Shown one piece after another: positions 7,491-17,063 of a stretch of 64,000 nt of DNA (positions are counted from its first letter, which is position 1; each line of letters starts with the position of its first letter). Under the pieces are notes generated by a model. The model had not been told where the DNA came from. It was given only the letters and a program-made list of their open reading frames with translations, and did not search any database. The position numbers were made by a program, and so were the translations under genes. Source of the stretch: Dyadobacter sp. CY261 (lineage in GTDB: Bacteria; Bacteroidota; Bacteroidia; Cytophagales; Spirosomataceae). The stretch is from assembly GCF_021440085.1 (NCBI RefSeq), contig NZ_JAKCPW010000010.1, positions 62,001 through 126,000 on the forward strand. The letters run 5' to 3'.

Positions 7491-10400
7491 ATGCTAGGAG
7501 ATATACTATTAAGGCTAAACAAATTCCTTTCAAGTCACAAACCCGCGTTTTTTGTTAGCCTGCTTGTCATTGTCAGTATCCTCCTGGCCGGGATAGCACG
7601 GCTAAAAGTAACCGAAAGTATTTTCGCCACCTTACCGAAGGGCAAAAGCTTCGAAGAGTTCAACCGATTGGTGGAAAGTAAAAATATCATCAATCAGATC
7701 GTATTTTCCCTAGAAATCCCCGCCGAAACGGATACCGACGGCGCACGTGAAATGGCCGAGGATTTCTCCGATTCACTGGGCCGCTACACCAACGGCTTCG
7801 TCCGCAATATCCAGGCCGAGCGCCCCAATGTGCAGGAAGATGTATATCAATATGTATACAGCCATTTCCCGCAACTGATCGACCCTTCTTACTATCGCCA
7901 TGTCGAGTCGCGCATTATCCCCGATTCGATCCGCGCCTCGGTTACCTCGACTTACAAACAGTTACTAACTCCTGGCGGCTCATTTTTAAAACAATTTGTG
8001 CTTAATGACCCACTGGGCATCACCGGCCAGTATTTTCGTCAGCTCAATGCGGCCAACAACAGCAACGCCATGGTGATAGACGACGGCATGATGTTCACCG
8101 CCGACCGCAAAAGCGTGCTCATTTTTGCCTCCACCAGCTTCGATTCCGGCAGTTCCGACAAGAATGTGGCACTTTTTGAGCTTATGGAGGCATTCCAGGC
8201 CAAATGGAACCGTCAGCACCGTTACAACAAGTTCTCCTATTTCGGTACATTCGAAATTGCTGCGCGAAATGCCATTCAGGTGAAGCAAGACTCTTATTTC
8301 ACTTCCTTCCTTGCATTGGCAGGTATTCTTGTGCTCCTGATCGCCTACTACCGCAAGCTGCTTATACCTATATATATTACGTTGCCCGGCATATTCGGAG
8401 CGCTGTTCGCATTAGGTATGACCGGCTACATCCGGCCCGAAATTTCAGGCATATCGCTTGCCACCGGCGCGGTGATCTTCGGCATTTTGCTCGACTATGC
8501 ATTCCATTTCTTCACACACCTAAGGCATACGCATTCCATTCCGGTTGCGATCAAGGAGGTAAGCGGTCCACTGCTCACGGGCAGTTTTACCACGGTCATG
8601 GCGTTTAGCGCGTTGCATTTCGCCAATTCGACGGTCTTGCAGGATTTCGGGCTGTTTTCCTCGCTTAGTTTGTTCGGCGCTGCTTTATTCACGCTTACCG
8701 CATTGCCTGTCGTCCTGGAATCGACCCGATTCGACACAAAAAAAATACCCGATGAACATGATTCGTTCCGAATCCCCACCCTTCCCGATCGCTGGCGAGG
8801 TGTTACATTGGCTGGCATCGCGGTGCTCACGATCATTTTCCTCTATTTTTCCGGCGGCACCGAATTCGACGCCGGCTTTGAAAACCTCAGCATCCAGGAT
8901 CCGGAACTGAGCGGCCGGGAGGAGGCCCTAACCGGCATTGATCCACGAAAGCAAAAGCGGATTTACGTTTTTGCTTCCGACCCGAGCCGCGCAGTGGCCG
9001 AGCAAGTCAACCACCACGCGTATCAAAAACTGGCCGCATTGCGAAGTGAAGGACGCATTATCAGCTTCGTCTCTTCCGGGTCGCTGCTCATCCCGCAAAA
9101 CCTGAAACAGGAGCGGACGAAGCGCTGGCAGAATTTCTGGACGCCCGGCCGCACCGATTCCACATTCCGCGTGCTCAACCAGGCCGCGGCGAAGAATGGT
9201 TTCAATGCTTATGCTTTCAACGATTTCAAAGGCTGGATCGCCGGACGGAGCCCTTCCAGGATCTCGCTCGACACACTTTTCAGCGAGCTGGGTGTTGATA
9301 ATCTGATCGACATCAAAGCTTCCGGCACTACTTTTATTTCCACCGTCGTAGTCGATCAGGCAAAACTGACCGATGTCAAAAAGGAATTGCGGCAGATCAA
9401 AGGCGTCGAACTTTTCGACCGGGGCGAGCTGGCGGGCGAGTTGCTGACGATGGTGAAGGACGATTTTAATTACCTGCTGCTGATTTCGGCATCCATAGTA
9501 TTTTTCACATTGCTTCTCGTGTACGGCCGTATCGAGCTCACATTGCTGTCGTTCCTGCCAATGGTCATCAGCTGGATCTGGATCCTGGGCATTGCGGCCA
9601 TTCTCGGCATCAAGTTCAACTTCGTAAATGTGATCGTGACCACTTTCATATTCGGTCTGGGCGACGATTTCAGCATTTTCGTTACCGACGGACTTTTGAG
9701 CAAATATAAATCGGGCAAGGACACCCTCCGCTCGTATCAGTCGGCCATTGCATTATCCGCTACCACCACACTTATCGGAACCGGGGTATTGATCTTTGCG
9801 AAACACCCGGCCATCCATTCGATTGCGCTTATCAGCGTACTGGGGATCGTTTGTATCCTCTTCATTTCCTTCGTGTTCCAGCCTGCCCTTTTTGCGTTTT
9901 TTGTACAAAAACGAATCGCCAAAAAGAAAGCGCCTGTCACGATGCTACCGTTCCTGATCAGCCTGTCGAGCTTCACCTATTTTCTTTCGGGCTGCCTGTT
10001 TTTGCATTCCAAGCTGGTAACCATCCTGCTATTGCCTATTTCAAAGAGAAAGAAGAAAGCTGCGATCAATCACTCGTTGTCGTTTTATGCCAAAACGGTG
10101 ATCTATTCCGGGCCGCATGTGAAGAAGAATTTATCGGGCCTGGAAAATTTGGATATGAACAAACCGGTGGTCTTTATTGCTAATCACACTTCATTCCTCG
10201 ACATCCTGCTGGCCATTATGCTGCATCCGAAGATCGTGTTGATGGTAAAAGGCTGGGTGTACAAATCGCCATTTTTCGGGCCTATTATTCGTTTTGCGGG
10301 CTATGTGTACAGCGAAGACGGGCCGGAAGAAAACATCGTGAAAGTAAGGGCGCTTGTGGCCGACGGCTATTCTGTGCTCATTTTCCCAGAAGGAACACGG

Positions 10401-11351
10401 TCCGAAGATGGCGAAATTGCCCGCTTCCACAAAGGCGCATTTTACCTCGCAGAGCAACTCAACCTTGATATCCAGCCCATATTGCTGCATGGCGCACACG
10501 ATGTTTTGCCCAAAAATGACTTTCTCATCCGCTCCGGCGCGCTCAATGTACGCGTGCTGCCGCGTATTACCTACGCGGACGAGCGCTGGGGAACTACGCT
10601 CCGAGACAAGACCAAGCAGATTGCCGCATTCTTCAAGCAGGAATTCGCGGCATTCAAATACGAAATGGAGGATACCGGTTATCTGAAACACCGGATTTTC
10701 TCTAATTATGTGTTCAAAGGGCCGGTTTTGGAATGGTATTTCAAAGTGAAATGGCGACTGGAAAGCGAAAATTTCACCTATTATAACCAGGTGATCGGTG
10801 ACCGCAGGCGCATTCTGGATGTGGGCTGCGGATACGGGTACTTGTCGTTTTTCCTGCATTACAAGAATGAAGAGCGGATCATCACGGGCATCGATTACGA
10901 CGAGGAGAAGATCGGGATCGCGGAAAACAGTTACAACAAAACCGGAAATCTGCGCTTTGTGTACCAGGATATTATGACCGCCGATCTCGGCACGCAGGAC
11001 GTCATCTTTTTAAATGATGTCCTGCATTATTTATCCAAAGAAAAACAACTTATTTTGCTCGATCGTTGTGCCGCGGCGCTGCAACCCGGCGGTATACTTT
11101 TCATCCGCGACGGCATTACCGATCTGACCGCCAAACACCAGAACACAAAAAAAACCGAAGCATTGTCGACAGGCCTGTTCGCATTTAACCGCAAGACCGA
11201 CGAGTTTTATTTTTTCTCGTCGCAGGATGTCCGTGACTATGCAATTCGGCATGGTTTTGGTTATGAAATGCAGGAACATTCGGCGAACACTTCCAACGTA
11301 CTTTTTGTGTTGAGGAAGCCTTCCCCTTCTTTCACGCCGATTACTAACTAG
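7491..11351 (+). CDS. Trifunctional MMPL transporter / lysophospholipid-type acyltransferase / SAM methyltransferase
   Basis: A 1286-aa fusion. Residues about 1-810 are an RND/MMPL exporter: TM1 near 17-37, a periplasmic porter domain, a TM bundle around 265-410, a second porter domain, and a final bundle around 650-810 with GLGDDFSIFVTDGLL. Residues about 870-1080 are a 1-acyl-glycerol-3-phosphate-type acyltransferase with NHTSFLD (NHx4D) near 896 and FPEGTRS. Residues about 1095-1280 are a class I methyltransferase with ILDVGCGYG near 1108. The fusion fits moving, acylating and methylating the aryl-polyene pigment at the inner membrane. A trifunctional architecture like this is known from Bacteroidota pigment clusters. 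It is the first gene of the plus-strand operon. Confidence 0.88.
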   Translation: MLGDILLRLNKFLSSHKPAFFVSLLVIVSILLAGIARLKVTESIFATLPKGKSFEEFNRLVESKNIINQIVFSLEIPAETDTDGAREMAEDFSDSLGRYTNGFVRNIQAERPNVQEDVYQYVYSHFPQLIDPSYYRHVESRIIPDSIRASVTSTYKQLLTPGGSFLKQFVLNDPLGITGQYFRQLNAANNSNAMVIDDGMMFTADRKSVLIFASTSFDSGSSDKNVALFELMEAFQAKWNRQHRYNKFSYFGTFEIAARNAIQVKQDSYFTSFLALAGILVLLIAYYRKLLIPIYITLPGIFGALFALGMTGYIRPEISGISLATGAVIFGILLDYAFHFFTHLRHTHSIPVAIKEVSGPLLTGSFTTVMAFSALHFANSTVLQDFGLFSSLSLFGAALFTLTALPVVLESTRFDTKKIPDEHDSFRIPTLPDRWRGVTLAGIAVLTIIFLYFSGGTEFDAGFENLSIQDPELSGREEALTGIDPRKQKRIYVFASDPSRAVAEQVNHHAYQKLAALRSEGRIISFVSSGSLLIPQNLKQERTKRWQNFWTPGRTDSTFRVLNQAAAKNGFNAYAFNDFKGWIAGRSPSRISLDTLFSELGVDNLIDIKASGTTFISTVVVDQAKLTDVKKELRQIKGVELFDRGELAGELLTMVKDDFNYLLLISASIVFFTLLLVYGRIELTLLSFLPMVISWIWILGIAAILGIKFNFVNVIVTTFIFGLGDDFSIFVTDGLLSKYKSGKDTLRSYQSAIALSATTTLIGTGVLIFAKHPAIHSIALISVLGIVCILFISFVFQPALFAFFVQKRIAKKKAPVTMLPFLISLSSFTYFLSGCLFLHSKLVTILLLPISKRKKKAAINHSLSFYAKTVIYSGPHVKKNLSGLENLDMNKPVVFIANHTSFLDILLAIMLHPKIVLMVKGWVYKSPFFGPIIRFAGYVYSEDGPEENIVKVRALVADGYSVLIFPEGTRSEDGEIARFHKGAFYLAEQLNLDIQPILLHGAHDVLPKNDFLIRSGALNVRVLPRITYADERWGTTLRDKTKQIAAFFKQEFAAFKYEMEDTGYLKHRIFSNYVFKGPVLEWYFKVKWRLESENFTYYNQVIGDRRRILDVGCGYGYLSFFLHYKNEERIITGIDYDEEKIGIAENSYNKTGNLRFVYQDIMTADLGTQDVIFLNDVLHYLSKEKQLILLDRCAAALQPGGILFIRDGITDLTAKHQNTKKTEALSTGLFAFNRKTDEFYFFSSQDVRDYAIRHGFGYEMQEHSANTSNVLFVLRKPSPSFTPITN

Positions 11352-11373
11352 CATTTTTTCATTAGCTATATAA

Positions 11374-12906
11374 ATGCAAACTTCCGCTGTGCAAAAGGAA
11401 TATGATTTTGTGATTGTAGGGAGCGGACTGGGCGGTCTGGCTTGTGCCAACATTCTCGCTATGGAAGGTTACAGTGTAGTGGTGCTGGAAAAAAACCACC
11501 AGATCGGGGGACATTTGCAGGTTTACAGCCGTGATAAAAGCATTTACGACACCGGCGTGCATTATGTGGGCGGGCTCGACAAAGGCGAAAATCTCCACCA
11601 GTTCTTTAAATATTTAGGCATTCTCGACAAGCTGAAATTGAAACGGCTCGACAACGACCGGTTCGATGTGATTCGTTTCGGCGATGGCTGCGAATATGCT
11701 TATGCGCAGGGAATTGAACATTTTGAAGAACAACTCATCTCCTACTTCCCCGAAGAAGCGGCAGCCATTCGCACCTATTGCGCAAAGCTGGTAGAAACAT
11801 GTTCCAAATTCCCGCTTTACAATCTCGAAACGTCAGGTGAGAGCTATCTTGCCGACGAAAGCGTGTTAGCGCTGAATGCTTTCGACTACATCGCCTCGCT
11901 GACGAACAATATCCGATTGCGGAATGTGCTGGCGGGTAGTAACCTCCTTTATGCGGGTGTAAAACACAAAACGCCCTTCTACGTGCATGCGCTCATCATG
12001 AAAAGCTATCTGACGGGTGCTTACAAGTTTATCGACGGCGGTTCACAGATCGCTATCCAGCTCAGCCGGTCGCTAAGGCAGCATGGAGGCCAGATTTTCA
12101 AGTATAAAAAGGTAGTGGCCGCTAACTATGATGACAAAGGGCGTATTACCGAAGTAGTATGCGAGAATGGCGAGACATTCCGCGGCAAAGAGTTTATCTC
12201 CAATGTGCATCCCGTTGTAACGATTGACATTTTTGGCCAGGAACGGTTTCTGAGTATTTACAAAAATCGGGTACAGGCTCTGGAAGATAGCATTTCGACC
12301 TTTCTGGTGCATGTTTCCTTTCATGATAACACATTTGAATACCTGAATTACAATATCTACCAGCATCATCTCGACGACGTCTGGGGCGGAATCGATTACG
12401 ACAAGCCCACCTGGCCTCAGACCTATTTTATTTGCACGCCTTACATCTCAAAAAAAGGCAAGTATGCCGATTCGATGTCGATCATGACTTACATGAATGC
12501 CTCGGAAACGGAGGAATGGGCTGGTACATTCAGCACGGTGGCCGAGCCCGGCAAGCGGAATGAAGCGTATGAGCAATTCAAAAAAGAGCGGGAAGCGAAG
12601 GTGATTGCTAAGCTGGAAAGCGTCTTTCCGGGAATTTCGGGCATGATCAAAGCCGTACATAGCGCGTCGCCGCTTACATTCCGCGACTATATCGGCAACC
12701 GCAATGGGACGATGTACGGCATCATGAAAGATTCTTCGTCACCGTTACGCACACGGATCAACACCCGCACCAAAATCCCCAACTTACACCTGACCGGGCA
12801 GAACGTGTCCCTTCACGGCATCTTGGGAGTGACGGTCAGCGCATTTGTAACATGCTTCTCATTTATAGATAAAGAACAACTTATTCAAAAAGTAAAAAAC
12901 GCCTGA
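11374..12906 (+). CDS. Phytoene dehydrogenase-like FAD/NAD(P) oxidoreductase
   Basis: A 510-aa flavoprotein of the CrtI/RetSat-like superfamily. The N-terminal Rossmann FAD motif is VIVGSGLGGLACANILA, followed by VVVLEKNHQIGGHLQVY and GVHYVGGLDKG. The C-terminal FAD-contact segment is HLTGQNVSLHGILGVTVSAF. It lies 22 bp after the trifunctional exporter gene and 2 bp before the halogenase-like gene, so it is co-transcribed. Oxidoreductases of this kind recur in flexirubin clusters, where they may act on the polyene or resorcinol part. It is distinct from the real crtI at 42944 and should not be read as a carotenoid gene. Confidence 0.83.
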   Translation: MQTSAVQKEYDFVIVGSGLGGLACANILAMEGYSVVVLEKNHQIGGHLQVYSRDKSIYDTGVHYVGGLDKGENLHQFFKYLGILDKLKLKRLDNDRFDVIRFGDGCEYAYAQGIEHFEEQLISYFPEEAAAIRTYCAKLVETCSKFPLYNLETSGESYLADESVLALNAFDYIASLTNNIRLRNVLAGSNLLYAGVKHKTPFYVHALIMKSYLTGAYKFIDGGSQIAIQLSRSLRQHGGQIFKYKKVVAANYDDKGRITEVVCENGETFRGKEFISNVHPVVTIDIFGQERFLSIYKNRVQALEDSISTFLVHVSFHDNTFEYLNYNIYQHHLDDVWGGIDYDKPTWPQTYFICTPYISKKGKYADSMSIMTYMNASETEEWAGTFSTVAEPGKRNEAYEQFKKEREAKVIAKLESVFPGISGMIKAVHSASPLTFRDYIGNRNGTMYGIMKDSSSPLRTRINTRTKIPNLHLTGQNVSLHGILGVTVSAFVTCFSFIDKEQLIQKVKNA

Positions 12907-12908
12907 TT

Positions 12909-14156
12909 ATGCAAACTGTCGATGTGCTGGTTATTGGAGCCGGCCCTGCCGGGACTGTCGCAGCCTCCTACCTTAAGAAGCAGGGCTACGACGTCACGAT
13001 CCTTGAAAAAGAAAAATTTCCACGTTTTCAGATCGGGGAAAGCCTCTTACCTTGCTGTATGGAACATCTGACGGAATCCGGACTGCGTGAGGCCATTGAG
13101 CCATTGAATTTTCAGAAAAAAACCGGGGCCGCTTTCATGCGCGGCGAAAAGCGCTGCGAGTTCTTTTTTGAGGATCAGTTCACCAAAGGCTGGACCTGGA
13201 CCTGGCAGGTAAAAAGGGCCGACTTCGACAACAAACTCGCCGAAGCTACACGCGAGAAAGGCGTCGATGTCAATTTTGAATGCGAGGTAACGGCAGTTCA
13301 ATGCGGCCCGGAAATACAGCTTATTGATTACAAGGATGCAGAAGGTAATCCACAACGCATAGCGGCGAAGTTCATCATCGACTCGAGTGGTTACGGGCGC
13401 GTGCTGCCGCGGCTTTTTGACATCAGCAAACCGTCGGCATTTACCCCGCGCGGCGCCGTTTTCTCGCATTTGGAAGACAAAAACCGCAGTGAGGAAGCGA
13501 GCAACAACATTTTCGTGCATTCGTTCGACAACAACAAGTCGTGGATCTGGGCAATCCCGTTCTCCGACGGCTCTACGTCCGTGGGCATTGTGGGCGACAG
13601 GGACAAGATCGTGGGGCTGGCCGAAAACGATGGTGAGAAGTATAAGGAATTTATCCGCAATTTCGAAGACCTGAGCGGCCGGTTCGCCGATTCCACATTC
13701 AAATTCGAGCCGCGGCATATTCTGGGCTATTCCATTGGCGTCACAAAAATGTCGGGCGAAGGTTTTGTTCTCTCCGGCAACAGTACCGAGTTTCTCGACC
13801 CTATTTTCTCGTCAGGCGTAACCTTCGCAACGGCATCAGGCTTACTCTCGGCAAAAATGACCCACAAGCATTTACAAGGCGAAAACGTAGATTGGAAAAA
13901 GGATTATGAAGATGTGATCCAGAAAGGCATCGACGTTTTCAGGAGCTATGTTACCGGCTGGTACTCAGGGGATTTCCAGACCATCGTTTTCGCGAAACAC
14001 ATCGATGAGGATATCAAACGGCAAATTTGCTCCGTTCTGGCAGGTTATGTGTGGGACCAGTCCAATCCATTTGTTAAAAAACACGACACCATCCTGCCGA
14101 CGCTTGCGAAGGTGATCAAAATGAAGGAAAAAGCGGAACAAGCGGGTCAGAACTGA
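12909..14156 (+). CDS. Flavin-dependent halogenase-like FAD oxidoreductase
   Basis: A 415-aa flavoprotein. GAGPAGTVAASYL near the N-terminus binds FAD, PRFQIGESLLP follows, WIWAIP (in KSWIWAIPFSDG) matches the WxWxIP signature of flavin-dependent halogenases, and FLDPIFSSGVTFA matches the later halogenase motif. Close relatives are annotated as tryptophan-halogenase-family or plain oxidoreductases. Some flexirubins carry ring chlorine, so chlorination of the aryl head is a plausible role; a hydroxylase role cannot be excluded. The gene is last in the plus-strand operon, 2 bp after the CrtI-like gene, and converges on the ketosynthase-like gene with 1 bp between stops. Confidence 0.78.
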   Translation: MQTVDVLVIGAGPAGTVAASYLKKQGYDVTILEKEKFPRFQIGESLLPCCMEHLTESGLREAIEPLNFQKKTGAAFMRGEKRCEFFFEDQFTKGWTWTWQVKRADFDNKLAEATREKGVDVNFECEVTAVQCGPEIQLIDYKDAEGNPQRIAAKFIIDSSGYGRVLPRLFDISKPSAFTPRGAVFSHLEDKNRSEEASNNIFVHSFDNNKSWIWAIPFSDGSTSVGIVGDRDKIVGLAENDGEKYKEFIRNFEDLSGRFADSTFKFEPRHILGYSIGVTKMSGEGFVLSGNSTEFLDPIFSSGVTFATASGLLSAKMTHKHLQGENVDWKKDYEDVIQKGIDVFRSYVTGWYSGDFQTIVFAKHIDEDIKRQICSVLAGYVWDQSNPFVKKHDTILPTLAKVIKMKEKAEQAGQN

Positions 14157-14157
14157 T

Positions 14158-15201
14158 TCAAGACCCGAGTAATATAAACCCGTGCTGCAAAGCTTTATAA
14201 TGATTGTAGATCAGGATATGCTTTGGAGTGCGGGTATATTTTTGCGCCCACACGCATGCCTCGGGCACCTGCCGGCCCGCAATCACGTGCGCACCCATCC
14301 AGGTCGCGAATGCAGAACCCGTCGGATAATCACCAGCCATGTTTTTGTAGGTGTAACAATTAGCTTCTTCAAACAAGGCTTTTTGAAGATTGAAATACCA
14401 GTGGTCGGATCGATTATCGCCGCTGATCCCCATGATCACAGCGTCGATATCGGATGTTTTTAGGTTATTTCTTTGCAGAAACCCATTTACAACCGGCACC
14501 AGCTCGTTTTCGGTCAGGTTATTGCTTTGAAATACGTCGAGGACCTGCGCGAAAGTATCACCCGAGCGTTCCGCGTTGACTATAAACATCGCAGAGCCTT
14601 CGCCGTTTGCCGAGCCGGGAGAATCGAGCGTCAACAGGTTTTCCGATGTGAAGTGGCCAGTTTTGAATGAGCCTGACAGCAGGTCGATATTATGGTTGTA
14701 ATCTGATATTTCTTCAATACTGCCGACCAGGAATTGGCTGCCACGCTTTTCTTCCAATAGCAGCATTGTATCCAGCAAAGCTGCTTCGAATGCAAGGCCC
14801 TTATGCACGTGAGTAGTGTTGTAGCCCGTAGTTTTGCTCATCAATGCAAGGTTGCCAGCGACCGCATTAGGCGTACTTTGTACAAAATTCGTGGGCGTAA
14901 GCGTGCCTTCGTCGTAGTCGACGATCTGGTTCAGAAATTTGAGACAATCTTCGAGGCCACCGTTTGCAGTACCGAGAATAATGCCTTCTATATGTACCTT
15001 CTGAATAAGCGGAAGCCCTGCTCCTACGCCCATTCTCACTGCTTTGCCCATCCTTCGGAGCAATCCGGCGGGAATCAGTTGGCCGTAGGCAGGTTCAATG
15101 GCCATATACCTGTCGCCCTCATGCACTTTGATATCGCCTTCGAAAAAAGCATTATCAAAAGTACGCTGGGGTGATATGCAGGCTGAATCCGAAATATACA
15201 T
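14158..15201 (-). CDS. Ketosynthase-like protein lacking the catalytic triad (chain-length-factor type)
   Basis: A 347-aa protein with a thiolase-like fold signature (IEGIILGTANGGLEDCLKFL, STPNAVAGNLALMSKTTG). The nucleophile position reads THVHKGLAFEAALL with no Cys, the HGTGT region is replaced by GISGDNRSDHWYF, and the second His motif by GDYPTGSAFATWMGAH. It therefore probably cannot condense malonyl units. Such degenerate partners pair with an active ketosynthase in aryl-polyene and type II polyketide systems. It sits on the opposite strand from its pigment neighbours, 29 bp after glpD, and could be transcribed with glpD or from its own promoter. Confidence 0.75.
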   Translation of the reverse strand: MYISDSACISPQRTFDNAFFEGDIKVHEGDRYMAIEPAYGQLIPAGLLRRMGKAVRMGVGAGLPLIQKVHIEGIILGTANGGLEDCLKFLNQIVDYDEGTLTPTNFVQSTPNAVAGNLALMSKTTGYNTTHVHKGLAFEAALLDTMLLLEEKRGSQFLVGSIEEISDYNHNIDLLSGSFKTGHFTSENLLTLDSPGSANGEGSAMFIVNAERSGDTFAQVLDVFQSNNLTENELVPVVNGFLQRNNLKTSDIDAVIMGISGDNRSDHWYFNLQKALFEEANCYTYKNMAGDYPTGSAFATWMGAHVIAGRQVPEACVWAQKYTRTPKHILIYNHYKALQHGFILLGS

Positions 15202-15230
15202 TCTTGAAAATAACTCCTGGGTGGTTGCAG

Positions 15231-16865
15231 CTATCGGGCGTCGGAGATAAACCTCCCGATTTCTATGGCGTACGCATCGGCGTACTTCTTTTTTTCTTCC
15301 TCAGTCCAGCCCAATTCCCGTGCCATTAGGTCAGCAACAACCGGCAGGGAGTTTAAGGTTTCATTCCAATCGGTAATTTCCAGACGGATGCGCCGTGCCA
15401 GGAAGTCGCGCGGGGTTACAGCCATTTCATTCCGGACCGTGTACACCACTTCCGCACGGATGTAAGGGTTCGACGGGCTCAGCCGCTCTTTCAGCAACGG
15501 ATCATCCACCACAAGCTCCCCCACCTTAGCCGCCCGTGAGCCGTACTTCCGCATTAAATGTTTTGCAACATCCTCAGGCAAAGTGAATTTTGAAACCAGC
15601 TCCTGCCAGGCTTCAAAGCGGAAACCTTCCCCGCCAGCCAAAATGTGCGACTCGGTACCACATTCGTTCCGGGGCTCACCGAGGAGATATTGCGCTTCGT
15701 CGATAGTGTCCTTTGCCATCAGGCGGTAGGTTGTCCACTTCCCGCCCAGCAAACTGACGAGGTTAGATATTTCATCGATCTCCACTTCATGGTCACGCAC
15801 GAGGTTCTTGGTCGATCTGGACGGATCAGCAGCCAGCAACGGTCGCAGCCCGCCAAAACCCGCCCGGAGCTCACCAGGATCGATTGGTTTCGCCAGATAC
15901 GGGTTCAATGTATCGGCCAGGTATTGTCTTTCCTTGCGATTCAATGTCGGCTCCGCATCGATCTCGTCGCACTCGGTGTCAGTGGTGCCGATCATCGTCG
16001 CACCTTCAAACGGGATCGCAAATACCACGCGCCCATCCGAAGTTTTGGGAATGAGCATGGCATATTCGCTATTCAAAGTGCTGTAGGGCAACGACAAATG
16101 CACGCCTTTGCTGGGACGAATGCGTTCGCTCAACGCGGTGTTGGCCATGAGACGGACGTGGTCCGAAAACGGGCCGGTACAGTTGATCACCAGCTTTGTG
16201 CGAATCGTTACCGGCTGGCCGGTCAATGCATCCGTCGCAAGCACCGCACTCAGTTTGCCTGCCTCATCTTTTCCAAAGCCCGTCACCTCTACATAATTGG
16301 CGACCGCAGCGCCATTTTCGGAGGACGACTGTGCGAGCGCCAGGCAGTAACGGGCATCGTCGAGCTGCCCATCGTAGTACAACACGCCGCTGTGGAGCTT
16401 TTTGCTGTCAAGCGTCGGGATTTTTGCCAGCACTTCTTTTTTGGTGAGCCATTTGCTTTTGGGCAATGTATCGTTGGTCGCGAACCTGTCGTAGATCGTC
16501 AAGCCGATTTTGAAATACAACCCTTCAATCCAAGAGTTAACCGGTGTCATCAGCGCGAGCGGACGTGCCAGGTGCGGCGCATTTTTCAACACAATGTGTC
16601 GTTCTTCCAACCCATGGCGAACCTGCTTCAACTGCGCGAAATCGAGCTTTTTAAATGCTTGTTCCAGATAACGGACCCCACCGTGGATCAACTTGGTAGA
16701 GCGGGAAGAAGTCTCGGATGCAAAATCCTTTTTATCAATGAGGGCTACCTTATATCCCCTTAAAACCGCATCCAGGGCACATCCGGCCCCGCTGGCACCC
16801 GCGCCGATGATACAGATATCAAATAATTCATTTTGTAACCTGGCAAGCGATGCGGTGCGGTTCAT
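15231..16865 (-). CDS. glpD: Aerobic glycerol-3-phosphate dehydrogenase
   Basis: A 544-aa FAD enzyme that oxidises glycerol-3-phosphate to dihydroxyacetone phosphate at the inner membrane and passes electrons to quinone. The N-terminal FAD motif IIGAGASGAGCALDAVLRG, then DFASETSSRSTKLIHGGVRYLEQ (the GlpD signature), GATMIGTTDTE and FGGLRPLL are all visible, and the length is typical. No glycerol kinase or uptake gene is adjacent. The downstream neighbour is the ketosynthase-like gene on the same strand. A -7 box lies 40 bp upstream of the start. Confidence 0.93.
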   Translation of the reverse strand: MNRTASLARLQNELFDICIIGAGASGAGCALDAVLRGYKVALIDKKDFASETSSRSTKLIHGGVRYLEQAFKKLDFAQLKQVRHGLEERHIVLKNAPHLARPLALMTPVNSWIEGLYFKIGLTIYDRFATNDTLPKSKWLTKKEVLAKIPTLDSKKLHSGVLYYDGQLDDARYCLALAQSSSENGAAVANYVEVTGFGKDEAGKLSAVLATDALTGQPVTIRTKLVINCTGPFSDHVRLMANTALSERIRPSKGVHLSLPYSTLNSEYAMLIPKTSDGRVVFAIPFEGATMIGTTDTECDEIDAEPTLNRKERQYLADTLNPYLAKPIDPGELRAGFGGLRPLLAADPSRSTKNLVRDHEVEIDEISNLVSLLGGKWTTYRLMAKDTIDEAQYLLGEPRNECGTESHILAGGEGFRFEAWQELVSKFTLPEDVAKHLMRKYGSRAAKVGELVVDDPLLKERLSPSNPYIRAEVVYTVRNEMAVTPRDFLARRIRLEITDWNETLNSLPVVADLMARELGWTEEEKKKYADAYAIEIGRFISDAR

Positions 16866-16904
16866 TGGTACTTAATGCAGATTCAGCGTAGTTGAGACCA
16901 GCTG

Positions 16905-16912
16905 CAAAAGTA
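16905..16912 (-). promoter_or_regulatory. Candidate -7 promoter element of glpD
   Basis: The minus strand reads TACTTTTG here, an exact TAnnTTTG match, about 40 bp upstream of the glpD start. No TTG lies at the expected -33 distance, so only half of the promoter is supported. Confidence 0.35.
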
Positions 16913-17063
16913 CAAAGTTGCTACCGTAAAAACCCATATTATCAAATCTATATCCGTTGGCTAATCTGGCATATTAATTGCATCTTACCGGTAAGAAGGT
17001 TAACATTACCGATATCTTTCATTTACAAACTCACATTTGTTATTTAACCAAAACCAAAAAAAC

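Noticed and set aside
10191..10859. 222-aa open frame opposite the acyltransferase/methyltransferase part of the trifunctional protein
   Set aside because: Antisense to conserved catalytic motifs, no recognisable domain.
11374..12906. A second carotenoid desaturase (crtI)
   Set aside because: Placed within the flexirubin operon between exporter and halogenase-like genes; the true crtI with crtB and crtZ lies at 42944.
13047..13718. 223-aa open frame opposite the halogenase-like gene
   Set aside because: Antisense to FAD and WxWxIP motifs; no start or motif support of its own.
15645..16763. Long 372-aa open frame opposite glpD
   Set aside because: It lies wholly antisense to a well-supported glpD gene, shows no family motif, and reflects high GC at third codon positions of glpD.
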